This document shows positions 16,310 through 24,363 of a stretch of 64,000 nucleotides of DNA, one piece after another. Source of the stretch: Nitrospiraceae bacterium (lineage in GTDB: Bacteria > Nitrospirota > Nitrospiria > Nitrospirales > Nitrospiraceae). The translations under genes were made by a program, and so were the position numbers. Numbering within the stretch: position 1 is the first letter of the stretch; every line of letters starts with the position of its first letter. The notes beneath the pieces are model-generated. The model made no database searches, had not been told where the DNA came from, and worked only from the letters and a program-made list of their open reading frames with translations. The DNA is taken from the NCBI GenBank assembly GCA_009692155.1, contig SHZW01000005.1:1-64000 (forward strand), given 5' to 3'.

Positions 16310-16858
16310 ATGCGCGAGACGGTATACATCGGATTCGGGTCCAATCTCGGCGATCGGGTGGATTTCTGTGACCGTACGGTCACGTTGCTGAGTCTCCTGC
16401 CCCATTCGCAACTGTTTGCCGTGTCGTCCCTGTATGAAACGGAGCCGGTGCTCGATGCAGGCGCGCCTGGCGAGGGCTGGTTTCTGAACGGGGTTGCGCA
16501 GATCGAGACCGATCTGACATCACAGAGCCTGCTGGCGGTCTGCCGAGAAATTGAACGATCGTTAGGCCGCGATCCCGAGCATCGTTCGGGTCCGCGCACG
16601 ATCGATCTCGACATACTGTTTTACGGCGACCGCGTATTTCAGGAACAGGAATTAACCGTGCCGCATCCACGCCTGCATCTGCGGCGGTTCGTGCTGGAGC
16701 CGATGGTGGAATTGGATCCGACGCTGGTCCATCCCGCACTCAAGCAGACGGTGAAGGAACTTCTCGCGCAGCTCACGGACAAGCACCAGGTCCGCCGTAT
16801 GAATCCTCAACCGAGTACGCGGTACGGCTCACGCCCAGCCTGCAGCGCGAAATCCTGA
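16310..16858 (+). CDS. folK: 2-amino-4-hydroxy-6-hydroxymethyldihydropteridine diphosphokinase
   Basis: HPPK of 182 residues, the ATP-dependent pyrophosphokinase of folate synthesis. Motifs: YIGFGSNLGDR at the N-terminus, SSLYETEPV, and the signature GPRTIDLDILFYGD with the metal-binding aspartates, followed by VPHPRLHLRRFVLEPM. The last 20 residues after the usual end are probably unstructured. The stop TGA shares its A with the panC start (TGATG), so the two are translationally coupled. Confidence 0.95.
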   Translation: MRETVYIGFGSNLGDRVDFCDRTVTLLSLLPHSQLFAVSSLYETEPVLDAGAPGEGWFLNGVAQIETDLTSQSLLAVCREIERSLGRDPEHRSGPRTIDLDILFYGDRVFQEQELTVPHPRLHLRRFVLEPMVELDPTLVHPALKQTVKELLAQLTDKHQVRRMNPQPSTRYGSRPACSAKS

Positions 16859-17703
16859 TGCAAACGATCCGCACAGCCAAGGCCATGATGGCCTGGTCTT
16901 CCGCGCATCATCGCGAAGGCGTGACCATCGGTATCGTGCCAACGATGGGCGCGCTCCACGCGGGCCATCGCGCGCTGATCCGCGCCGCGCGTTTGTCCTG
17001 CGATGCGGTCGTCGTCAGCCTCTTCGTGAACCCAGCTCAATTCGGACCGAAAGAAGATTTTTCGCGCTATCCACGGAAACTGAAGGCCGACACCGCGCTC
17101 TGCGCGAAGGAAGGTGTGGACGTGCTCTTCGCGCCGCCGGTCGGCGAGATCTATCCAGACGGATTTCAAACCACGGTGTCCACCGTCAAACTGGCGCACC
17201 GCTGGGAAGGCGAGCGGCGCCCCGGCCATTTCGACGGCGTGGCCACGGTGGTGACGAAGCTGTTGACGCTCGTGCGTCCGACAGCCGCCTTCTTTGGCCA
17301 GAAGGATTTTCAGCAGGCGGTATTGGTCAAACGGCTGGTGGAGGATCTGAATCTGGGCGCGCGCGTGATCGTCTCTCCGACCGTCCGCGAGGCCGATGGG
17401 CTTGCGCTCAGCTCGCGCAATGTCTTTCTCACCCCGGGGCAGCGCCGTGCGGCGACAGTGCTGTTTCAGGCGCTAAAAGCCGGTCGGGCCGCCATTCGCG
17501 CTGGGGGCCGATCCGGAGCCAACATTCAGCAAGTCATGCGCAAAACGCTCGTGGCCGAACCACTCGCTTCTCTCGATTATCTCGCCGTCTGCGACCCTGA
17601 CACGCTGGAACCGCTCGCACAGATACGCGACCGTGCCGTGCTGCTGGGCGCGATCCGGATCGGGGAAATCCGCCTCATCGACAATTTACTTGTGACGTGC
17701 TGA
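16858..17703 (+). CDS. panC: Pantothenate synthetase
   Basis: Pantoate-beta-alanine ligase, 281 residues, normal length. Motifs of the nucleotidyltransferase fold are clear: IVPTMGALHAGHRALI (the HxGH-like ATP site), SLFVNPAQFGPKEDFSRYPR, FFGQKDFQQ and the KMSKS-like EADGLALSSRN. It makes pantothenate for coenzyme A. The 1-nt overlap with folK indicates an operon; panB is not in the window. Confidence 0.96.
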   Translation: MQTIRTAKAMMAWSSAHHREGVTIGIVPTMGALHAGHRALIRAARLSCDAVVVSLFVNPAQFGPKEDFSRYPRKLKADTALCAKEGVDVLFAPPVGEIYPDGFQTTVSTVKLAHRWEGERRPGHFDGVATVVTKLLTLVRPTAAFFGQKDFQQAVLVKRLVEDLNLGARVIVSPTVREADGLALSSRNVFLTPGQRRAATVLFQALKAGRAAIRAGGRSGANIQQVMRKTLVAEPLASLDYLAVCDPDTLEPLAQIRDRAVLLGAIRIGEIRLIDNLLVTC

Positions 17704-17727
17704 GTTTTCAGCGCTCAGGACTCAGCA
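17698..17727. terminator. Inverted repeat between convergent panC and PilZ gene
   Basis: TGCTGAG (including the panC stop) and CTCAGCA flank a 16-nt centre containing a second partial CTCAG. It is placed between two convergent genes but has no T-run, so it may be a weak hairpin or another intergenic repeat rather than a proper terminator. Confidence 0.35.
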
Positions 17728-17741
17728 CTAAGGACTTTGAG

Positions 17742-18236
17742 CTATTCCACTTTTCTGTGCGCCGTGAGCAGTCCCGCTACATACTGAATGAGGCGGAACT
17801 GTTCGGTGGGATTGATGCGCAGGAACTCCAGCCCGACAACGGGAGGCCGGACCGACCGCACGATGGCAGTTTCCACGTTGATGGCCGGGTTGACGTCGGG
17901 CGGTTGCAGCCGCAGGTTGAACATCATCCCTTCCATCAGCTTGAGGGGTGACTCCAGCGCGCAGCCGCCGAGTGAGAGGCGGGAGATCGTGCCGGCGCCG
18001 CTGGCCTTCTCCCCCACAAAAGTGACGGGGAACGTGGCCGCGACACGCTCGTACTGCCGCTTGTCGACCGTGGACTCGATGTACCGCTTCCCCAATTCCA
18101 GCCGCAGGAACCGGTGGGCGCAGAGCTGGCAGGTGAAGGGATAGAGGCCGACCGCGCTGGCGACGATCTCGGCGAGTCCTTCCCGTCGAACCAGCCGGAC
18201 GAAGTCCTTGCCGCAACGCGGGCATCGAATCTCCAT
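17742..18236 (-). CDS. Zinc-ribbon PilZ-domain protein 1
   Basis: A protein of 164 residues. An N-terminal zinc ribbon (CPRCGKDF ... FTCQLCAHRFL) is followed by a PilZ domain with the RxxxR arginine motif (KRQYERVAATFPV) and ISRLSLGGCALE for the (D/N)xSxxG part, of which Ser and Gly are kept. It could bind cyclic di-GMP, though the first Asp/Asn is replaced by Arg. It is the last of three tandem paralogues on the minus strand downstream of a MazG-like gene. Confidence 0.85.
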   Translation of the reverse strand: MEIRCPRCGKDFVRLVRREGLAEIVASAVGLYPFTCQLCAHRFLRLELGKRYIESTVDKRQYERVAATFPVTFVGEKASGAGTISRLSLGGCALESPLKLMEGMMFNLRLQPPDVNPAINVETAIVRSVRPPVVGLEFLRINPTEQFRLIQYVAGLLTAHRKVE

Positions 18237-18289
18237 CGGGCCCCTCCCCTTCGACTCGACGCGCCTGGCCTTGCCCCCGGATGGCCCGG

Positions 18290-18808
18290 TCAGCTCAATA
18301 GAACGGCCAGTAATTTTTCCAGGACCCTGCCGAGACGCTCTTTCTCGGCGTCCTGAATCTCCAGGAATTGGATGCCGAATCCCGTCGGGCGGACCGACCG
18401 CACGAGCGCCTGGTCCACCACCAGGGGTGGCTCGTTCTCGGAGATGAGGATATCCATTCTGAACTTTGCGCCCATGGCCAGGACGACATTGGCTTCCAGC
18501 GAACAGCCGCCCAGGGCTATTTCGGTCACCGTCCCTTCCTGCCTGAGCCGGCTGAGCATAAAGGTGACCGGAAATTTGGCCGTGACGCGCACGTACTGAC
18601 GGTTGGTGATGTTGGCCAGCTCCGTGCTTGTGCTCGCTTGTGGTGCCGACGGCGTTTGTAGCGCCGGCTTGTTGGCCCGGAACAGCTCATCGCAGAGCTG
18701 GCAGCGATAAGCATACATACCCGCCAGGGTCGAGGTCGGATCCTCGGCCCCTTCGATCAGGACCCGCTTGGTAAAATATTTTTTGCACTTCGGGCATTGC
18801 GGGGTCAT
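18290..18808 (-). CDS. Zinc-ribbon PilZ-domain protein 2
   Basis: A protein of 172 residues and a paralogue of its neighbours. The zinc ribbon is CPKCKKYF ... YRCQLCDELF; then comes a Pro/Ser/Thr-rich linker and a PilZ domain with NRQYVRVTAKFPVTFM and VTEIALGGCSLE. The serine of the second c-di-GMP motif is replaced by alanine, so binding may be weak. The closing VVDQALVRSVRPTGFGIQFLEI is the standard PilZ barrel end. Spacing of 53 bp to paralogue 1 suggests co-transcription. Confidence 0.85.
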   Translation of the reverse strand: MTPQCPKCKKYFTKRVLIEGAEDPTSTLAGMYAYRCQLCDELFRANKPALQTPSAPQASTSTELANITNRQYVRVTAKFPVTFMLSRLRQEGTVTEIALGGCSLEANVVLAMGAKFRMDILISENEPPLVVDQALVRSVRPTGFGIQFLEIQDAEKERLGRVLEKLLAVLLS

Positions 18809-18830
18809 GAATGGATTTCCCTGGTCGTTC

Positions 18831-19346
18831 TCATCGAGCCGGTGAGGAAGACTGCGGGACCGGCGCGATCGGCAAGCCGATCAGGTCGCCGACAAACCGG
18901 TGCAAGCGGGCCTTGTCGTTTTCCGAGACCTCGGTAAACTGAACGCCCACAATGCCTTTCCGGATGGACCGGATGACGGCTTTTTCCACGACGATCGGCG
19001 GCCGTCCGCTCTTCGCGTATAATTCCAGCTTCAAAGTGTCTCCCTGTTTCAACGTCAACGGGGTTTCAAACGCGCAGTCGGCCACAGACACGTCCGTGGC
19101 GACGCCTTTGCCGACCGTCTGCGAACTGCTGAACAGGACCGCGAACTGCACGCCGATGCGCTCGTACTGGCGCAGATCCTCCTGCTGCGAGTAGCGGACA
19201 CCCCATTGAAAGAATGTGAAGCGGGCAGAGCAGAGTTAGCAGCGAAAGGGGTAGACATAGAACGCGCTGATCAGCTGCTCAAGCGTTCCCACGCGATGCG
19301 TTCGCCGCACGTAGATGGATTGACACGAGGGGCATTTGGGCCGCAT
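18831..19346 (-). pseudogene. Zinc-ribbon PilZ-domain protein 3, interrupted by TAA
   Basis: Third paralogue, split by one in-frame stop. It starts at 19346 (MRPKCPSCQSIYVRRT) and runs to YVYPFRC, where TAA at 19236-19238 replaces the glutamine codon of the CQLC zinc-knuckle kept in both paralogues. Reading continues in the same frame as LCSARFTFFQW and then the PilZ part (LRQYERIGVQFAVLF). The second c-di-GMP motif is also eroded (DVSVADCAFE, no Gly-Gly). A CAA to TAA change explains it. The start overlaps the mazG-like stop (TGATG). Either a pseudogene or a base error. Confidence 0.8.
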
Positions 19347-19732
19347 CACGCACCTTCCTTTCCGCTCTGCGAGGCCAGAATCGGCTCGATGCGGGCCGGC
19401 GAGTACGTCGGGGGCTTGACCCATTTTCCGTCCGCCCGTTTATGGCCGCCGATTTTGCTCATATTCGACCGATGGACCTCCCGGAAGACCGGCTCCATGT
19501 CGATCCCGCAGGACACGGCGGTGCCGTACACCACATAGAGCAGGTCGGCCAGTTCCTTGGCCACGGCCGCGGCATCGCGCCGGCCCAGGGCTTCCTGCAA
19601 CTCGTCGAACTCTTCCTGGATCAACCGGACACGCAGCGAGCGGGTTGCCTCGTCCGGCACCAGCGGCACGGTTTCCACGGCGATGTCGAACGTCTCATGA
19701 AATTCGGCCACCATCCGCTGCGCGTCTGTCAT
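19346..19732 (-). CDS. MazG-like nucleotide pyrophosphohydrolase
   Basis: A protein of 128 residues, all-alpha NTP pyrophosphatase superfamily. The metal-binding EExxE...ExxD pattern is seen in QEEFDELQEALG followed by AKELADLLYVVYG. It would hydrolyse a nucleoside triphosphate or phosphoribosyl-ATP-like substrate. The start at 19732 (MTDAQRMVAEFH) has a GAGGA ribosome site; the ORF track's earlier start lacks one. It heads the run of PilZ paralogues and overlaps the first of them by one base. Confidence 0.87.
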   Translation of the reverse strand: MTDAQRMVAEFHETFDIAVETVPLVPDEATRSLRVRLIQEEFDELQEALGRRDAAAVAKELADLLYVVYGTAVSCGIDMEPVFREVHRSNMSKIGGHKRADGKWVKPPTYSPARIEPILASQSGKEGA

Positions 19733-19872
19733 GGAGTCCTCATACGGGAGCGCGAAAGATTTAGTCGGGCAAGAGTACGGCAAGCGCGGCGCTACGTCAA
19801 GAAACGGATATCCGGTGATGCATGCCGGGCGAAGCAGTTGATTTTTTGGTCCTATCGGGCCATGCTCGCGTC

Positions 19873-21048
19873 ATGAGTTGGATCGAAATCCTCAGCGCGG
19901 TGGCGGTCGGCGTGACGGCGGGCGGGCTGCTGGTCGCGGTTGCGCTTCGCTGGATGCAGACCCGGGCGGCCAGGGATTTGGCCGAGGAGATGAAGGCCAG
20001 CTTCGGCAGCCTGTCGTTCGATGCGCTCTCGAAGTTTCTCGAGCTGGCCAAGACGAAGCTGGACGCCGAGCGGGAGACGCACGCCCACGACTTGGAGGCC
20101 AAGAAAGGGCTCATCGATCAGCAGCTGCGGCAGATGACGACGGAGCTTGAGAAAGTCTCGTCGCTGATGAAGGAGCTGGAAAAAGACCGGGTCGAGAAAT
20201 TCGGGCAACTGGCGTCGCAACTGAAATCGGCGACGGAACAGACGACGGCTCTCGTTCAGACCACCGCCTCGCTCCGCGAAGCGCTCTCCAGCACCAAGGC
20301 CAGGGGCCAGTGGGGGGAACGGATGGCCGAAGACGTGCTGCGACTGGCCGGCTTCGTCGAAAACGTGAATTATGTGAAGCAGAAAACCATCGCCGGCTCC
20401 GGCTCCCGCCCGGATTTTACGTTCCTGCTTCCGCGCAAGCTCACGCTCAACATGGACGTGAAGTTCCCGCTGGACAATTATCTCAAATTCTTGGACGCCA
20501 AATCGGATCCGGAACGGGCCAAATATCGGACGGATTTTCTGCGGGACGTCAAGGCGCGGGTCAAGGAAGTGGCCACGCGGGACTACATCAATCCCGAGCA
20601 GAATACGGTGGACTCCGTGCTGTTGTTCATCCCCAACGAGCAGATCTACGCGTTCATCCATGAACAGGACAGCGCGATCCTCGACGACGGCATCCGCCAG
20701 GGCGTGGTCTTCTGTTCGCCGCTGACGCTCTTCGCCGTGCTGGCGGTCATCCGGAAAGCCGTGGATAATTTTTCGCTGGAGCAGACCTCGAACGAAATCC
20801 TGTCGCTGCTGGGCGAATTTAAAAAGCAATGGGGCGAGTTTCTGGGGAAGCTGGAAGTGGTCGGCAAACGCATCGGCGATGCCCAGAAAGAGTACGAGGC
20901 GCTGACGACGACGCGCCGCCGGCAGCTGGAAAAACCCTTAAACCGGATCGAGGATCTGCGGATGCAGCGAGGCTTGCCTATCGAGGCAAATTATGAGACG
21001 ACAACCCCTGAAAAGCGGGGGGATGATGCTGACCCCCCTGCTATCTAA
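19873..21048 (+). CDS. rmuC: DNA recombination protein RmuC
   Basis: RmuC family, 391 residues. An N-terminal TM anchor (IEILSAVAVGVTAGGLLVAV) is followed by a long coiled coil (about residues 35-150) and the nuclease-like core: TKARGQWGERMAEDVLRLAGF, RPDFTFLLPRKLTLNMDVKFPLDNY and IPNEQIYAFIHEQD. RmuC limits DNA inversions and is linked to genome stability. The start chosen removes a short upstream extension that covers the divergent promoter region of the mazG-like gene. The tail after residue 370 is disordered. Confidence 0.93.
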   Translation: MSWIEILSAVAVGVTAGGLLVAVALRWMQTRAARDLAEEMKASFGSLSFDALSKFLELAKTKLDAERETHAHDLEAKKGLIDQQLRQMTTELEKVSSLMKELEKDRVEKFGQLASQLKSATEQTTALVQTTASLREALSSTKARGQWGERMAEDVLRLAGFVENVNYVKQKTIAGSGSRPDFTFLLPRKLTLNMDVKFPLDNYLKFLDAKSDPERAKYRTDFLRDVKARVKEVATRDYINPEQNTVDSVLLFIPNEQIYAFIHEQDSAILDDGIRQGVVFCSPLTLFAVLAVIRKAVDNFSLEQTSNEILSLLGEFKKQWGEFLGKLEVVGKRIGDAQKEYEALTTTRRRQLEKPLNRIEDLRMQRGLPIEANYETTTPEKRGDDADPPAI

Positions 21049-21087
21049 TACATACTTGTACATCTTCTCACTTCACTGGAGGTCGGC

Positions 21088-21633
21088 ATGACACGATTAC
21101 TGAAGCAATTGGGGCCACTGACGACACTGCTGTTTGCCGGTGTGATGGTGCTGGCGTTGCTGGCTGGATGCAGTTCGAGCCAGACGACCTCCGGGTCACA
21201 GGAGATTGCCAAACCGTTACCGCCCCCGCCCCCTCCGCCGAAGCAGGAGGAAATGGTGGCAGAGGCTGCTGCGGCGCCGGCCGAGGATCCCCTGGCCTGG
21301 GCAGCGGGCCTGGCCGACCTTCATTTCGACACCAGCCAGTCAAAAATTCGGAAGGACGATAAGGCCGGTCTGGACGCGCTGGCGCAAAAAATGAAAGAAG
21401 ACCCCAAGCGCAAGGTGCTCGTGGAAGGGTACTGCGACAGCCGAGGCACCTCCAATTACAACCTCATCCTGGGCGAACGCCGGGCGAAAGCCGTCAAGCA
21501 GTACTTGGTAAAAGCCGTGGCGCCGACGTCGCAAATCGAGGTCCTCAGCTTCGGAAAAGAAAAACCGTTTTGCAGGGAGATGACCGATGAGTGCTGGCAG
21601 AGCAATCGTCGCGCGCATTTCACCGCGCAGTAG
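21088..21633 (+). CDS. pal: Peptidoglycan-associated lipoprotein (Pal/OmpA family)
   Basis: A lipoprotein of 181 residues with signal and lipobox VMVLALLAGC (Cys about residue 28), a Pro-rich linker (KPLPPPPPPPK), and a C-terminal OmpA-like domain with the peptidoglycan-binding pattern VEGYCDSRGTSNYNLILGERRA. It tethers the outer membrane to peptidoglycan, usually with TolB. No tol genes are next to it here. A good ribosome site (CTGGAGG) precedes the start and a strong terminator follows. Confidence 0.92.
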   Translation: MTRLLKQLGPLTTLLFAGVMVLALLAGCSSSQTTSGSQEIAKPLPPPPPPPKQEEMVAEAAAAPAEDPLAWAAGLADLHFDTSQSKIRKDDKAGLDALAQKMKEDPKRKVLVEGYCDSRGTSNYNLILGERRAKAVKQYLVKAVAPTSQIEVLSFGKEKPFCREMTDECWQSNRRAHFTAQ

Positions 21634-21655
21634 CGCGCGAGACTCGCTGAAGCAC

Positions 21656-21698
21656 AACAGGGGATGAGGTGGAGCACACCTCATCCCCTGTTTCTTTT
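21656..21698 (+). terminator. Rho-independent terminator after pal
   Basis: A 16-bp perfect stem, AACAGGGGATGAGGTG pairing with CACCTCATCCCCTGTT around a 5-nt loop, followed by TCTTTTT. It lies between pal and the convergent phosphotransferase gene and could serve both. Confidence 0.92.
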
Positions 21699-21724
21699 TG
21701 CGCGCAACCGAAATTGTCCGGGCG

Positions 21725-24262
21725 TCAGGTTTCGAGCCGCCTGATCTCTCCCCTCCCGGCATCCACCACAATCCGTTCGCCGTCGCGCACCAAACGCATG
21801 ATCCCGGCCACGTTTGCGACCGTCGGCAGACCGTATTCGCGCACGATAATCGCGCCGTGAGAGAGCGTGCCTCCCATTTCCGCCACGACCCCAGCGGCCA
21901 ACCCGAAGAGCGGCGCCATGCCGGGATCGATCACCGGCACGACCAGAATATCGCCCGGTTTCACCCTGGCCCGATCATCCGGTGAGCGGACCAGGCGCGC
22001 GGGTCCTTCGGCACAGCCGGGACTGATGGGCAGGCCGGTCAGAATGTTGGATGAGTCGTCCGTCTCCAATTGTGTCTGGGCTGGTCCGGTGCCGACGATC
22101 GTATCGGGTGCTTCCATCTGAGCGTTTCGTTCCCGTTCGGCACGCCGCGCGGCGACCAGTCCCTTCCAATCCTGCCTGTGGTCCCGCACGATCTCCCGTA
22201 TCTCGTCCGATGTCAGGAAAAAAATATCGTCTGGCGCGGCGAGCACCAGGCGGCCGGCGAAGTGCTGTCCCATGAGGAGCAACAGACGACGAGAGGCCGC
22301 GGAGAAATGCATGAGCGCGTGGCGGTTGGCTTCCCGCAAGGCGAGATAGCGCGCCAGCCGCGCATGGCACCAGCGGAAGAAGAGCCATTCATGCACCCGC
22401 CAGCCGCAGGCGGCACGGATCCGCTGCAGCGCGGCGGCGCTGGTCACGTTCTGTTCGCGCCGTATCTCCGAAACCGATCTGGCCGGCGGCCGCTGCAGGT
22501 GAGCCCGGATGATTCCGAGCAGGTAGTCCGGCATCTCCGCGAACCGCGGCGACATCATGTCCGACTCGCCGACCGCGCGGTGGCCGTAGTCGGCGAGATA
22601 CCCGTCAAAGCTGCGCAGGCACGCTGTGCCGGCCAGCCGGTCGCGGAACCGTGACGAATCCCACGGCTCAGCCAGGAAGAACGCCCGCGCGAACGGCTCC
22701 TGTCCGGCGGTCTCGGCCAGTTCCATCAAACGGAAAATCTGCTGGGCGCTGATCACCTGGCTGCGCCCCTGGAGCGAGGCGTTGAGCAGGGCATGCCCCT
22801 CCCGGCCGAGGCGCCGCTCCACCAGCAGGCGCAGCAGGTAGAGTCCCTGCGATACCCCGCCGACGGTCGGAAAGGTCAAGTCCCGTTCATAGAGTTGCCG
22901 GCTGAGCCGGTCGAGTCCGGCTAGCAGCTCTTCCGGAGGCAGCGTGCGCGCCGATTCGAGCAGGTGCTCGCCGGCCATCTGTTGTATATCGGCAAACCAT
23001 CGAGGGGCCACCAGGGCCGCCCGCCGCATCTGCCACTCCATCCAGAGACCGGCCGGGAGCAACCTCCACAGGGGCAGGCGTGGCGGAAGTACCGGAAGGG
23101 GATGGAGCTGTCCGCCCATCTGGTCGGTGATCGAATCGGGGTTTCCGCCGAGTTGGGCCATGAAAAATTGAAACAGGCTCACGTTGATGTAGGGCCGCCC
23201 GCGGATGACCCGGACCGTCGGCACACCGGGCGGCATCGTGCATCCGAGCGTCCGGTAGTGGCGCACAATCGCGCGGTCCATGAATTCCTGAAGAAAGGAC
23301 AGTCCGAGCGGGCTGGGAAGGTCCGGCATGGTTTCTTTGAAATTTGCGCGGGACCAGACGCACATCGGCTCGATCAGGACAGGCGTGGCACGCATCGGCG
23401 GGATGGCGCGGGCCTGCAGGAACCACAACGTGCCGTCGGTCAATGCCCACTCGATGTCCACGGGGTGGCCGAGTTGTTGTTCGATGGATCGGCTCTGTTC
23501 CGCCAGCATGAACGCGTCCATCTCGGAGAGGGCCGGCCGGCGGTCGGCGTCGGCGAGGTGACGCTCCACGATCTGCGGCACGCCGACGGTCTGCACCACG
23601 ATCTGGTCCGGAATGGCCTGCCCGCTCACGAGCGGTTCGGCTAATCCTCGCACGGCATTGATCACGACAACATCAGGCCGGCCTGTGACGGGATGCCGCG
23701 AATAAGCCACGCCGGCTGACTGGGGCGCGAGCATCGGTTGAAGGACTACGGCCATTGCAGGCATCGGCGATGACCGCACGCGCTCGTGGTAAGCCAGGAC
23801 GGTCGTGGTCCAAAGCGAAGCCCAGCAATCGAGGATGGCGGCGTCCAGTCCGTCGGCCGGCACGCCGAGCACGGTTTTGTAGATACCGGCATAGGTTGCA
23901 TGGGCGGTATCTTCGTCGGTGGCGGATGAGCGGACGGCCCAGTGTGCGGCACCCTGGCGCGCCAATTCGCCTTGGAGTTCGTGCAACGTGGAGGGCGCGA
24001 TGGCGGCCGACAGAATGGCCTGACGGCAATCGGACAGCAGGCGATCGCGGTCGAATCCCGCCGCCGCCCGCGCCTGTTGCCAGCGTCGTGCCGCGTCGAA
24101 GCCGATTTTGTGCAGGGCGTCGTGATACGCGGCCGTGGTCAAACAGAAACCGGGCGGGACACGAAAGCCTGCGCGGATCAGCCGATGCAATCCGACAGCT
24201 TTCCCGCCGGCGAGGGCCGGATTCGTACACGATGCCAGGGGTAGAACGTGAGGATGGCTCAT
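21725..24262 (-). CDS. PEP synthase/rifampicin phosphotransferase-like protein
   Basis: A protein of 845 residues. The N-terminal ATP-grasp (PPDK_N) domain has GGKAVGLHRLIRAGFRVPPG, AVRSSATDEDTAHATYAG and DIEWALTDGTLWFLQAR. A middle region of about 400 residues is followed by the C-terminal swivelling histidine domain with MGGTLSHGAIIVREYGLPTV, the phosphohistidine motif. The C-terminal PEP-binding TIM barrel of true PEP synthase is absent, so the domain order matches rifampicin phosphotransferase and related dikinases rather than PpsA. The acceptor is unknown. Its start overlaps the stop of a glycerate kinase remnant (ATGA), suggesting it once followed a kinase gene. Confidence 0.85.
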   Translation of the reverse strand: MSHPHVLPLASCTNPALAGGKAVGLHRLIRAGFRVPPGFCLTTAAYHDALHKIGFDAARRWQQARAAAGFDRDRLLSDCRQAILSAAIAPSTLHELQGELARQGAAHWAVRSSATDEDTAHATYAGIYKTVLGVPADGLDAAILDCWASLWTTTVLAYHERVRSSPMPAMAVVLQPMLAPQSAGVAYSRHPVTGRPDVVVINAVRGLAEPLVSGQAIPDQIVVQTVGVPQIVERHLADADRRPALSEMDAFMLAEQSRSIEQQLGHPVDIEWALTDGTLWFLQARAIPPMRATPVLIEPMCVWSRANFKETMPDLPSPLGLSFLQEFMDRAIVRHYRTLGCTMPPGVPTVRVIRGRPYINVSLFQFFMAQLGGNPDSITDQMGGQLHPLPVLPPRLPLWRLLPAGLWMEWQMRRAALVAPRWFADIQQMAGEHLLESARTLPPEELLAGLDRLSRQLYERDLTFPTVGGVSQGLYLLRLLVERRLGREGHALLNASLQGRSQVISAQQIFRLMELAETAGQEPFARAFFLAEPWDSSRFRDRLAGTACLRSFDGYLADYGHRAVGESDMMSPRFAEMPDYLLGIIRAHLQRPPARSVSEIRREQNVTSAAALQRIRAACGWRVHEWLFFRWCHARLARYLALREANRHALMHFSAASRRLLLLMGQHFAGRLVLAAPDDIFFLTSDEIREIVRDHRQDWKGLVAARRAERERNAQMEAPDTIVGTGPAQTQLETDDSSNILTGLPISPGCAEGPARLVRSPDDRARVKPGDILVVPVIDPGMAPLFGLAAGVVAEMGGTLSHGAIIVREYGLPTVANVAGIMRLVRDGERIVVDAGRGEIRRLET

Positions 24263-24363
24263 GTGACGATTGCCACGTGGAGATCGTTCACGTTGGTGCC
24301 GGTCTGGCCCGTCACGATATGGCCGCTGGCTTGCTTGAAGAACGAATGGGCGTCGTTCCGTTT
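24259..24363 (-). pseudogene. C-terminal remnant of glycerate 2-kinase (TtuD/GckA type)
   Basis: After the transglycosylase stop the same frame reads KRNDAHSFFKQASGHIVTG then QTGTNVNDLHVAIVT and a stop. This is the typical last 35 residues of MOFRL-type glycerate kinases (ND..FF...G.IVTG.TGTNV.DL). Nothing else of the roughly 430-residue enzyme is present, so the gene lost its 5' part, probably by a deletion that brought it to the transglycosylase. Its stop overlaps the start of the phosphotransferase gene. It is too short and start-less to appear in the ORF track. Confidence 0.8.
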
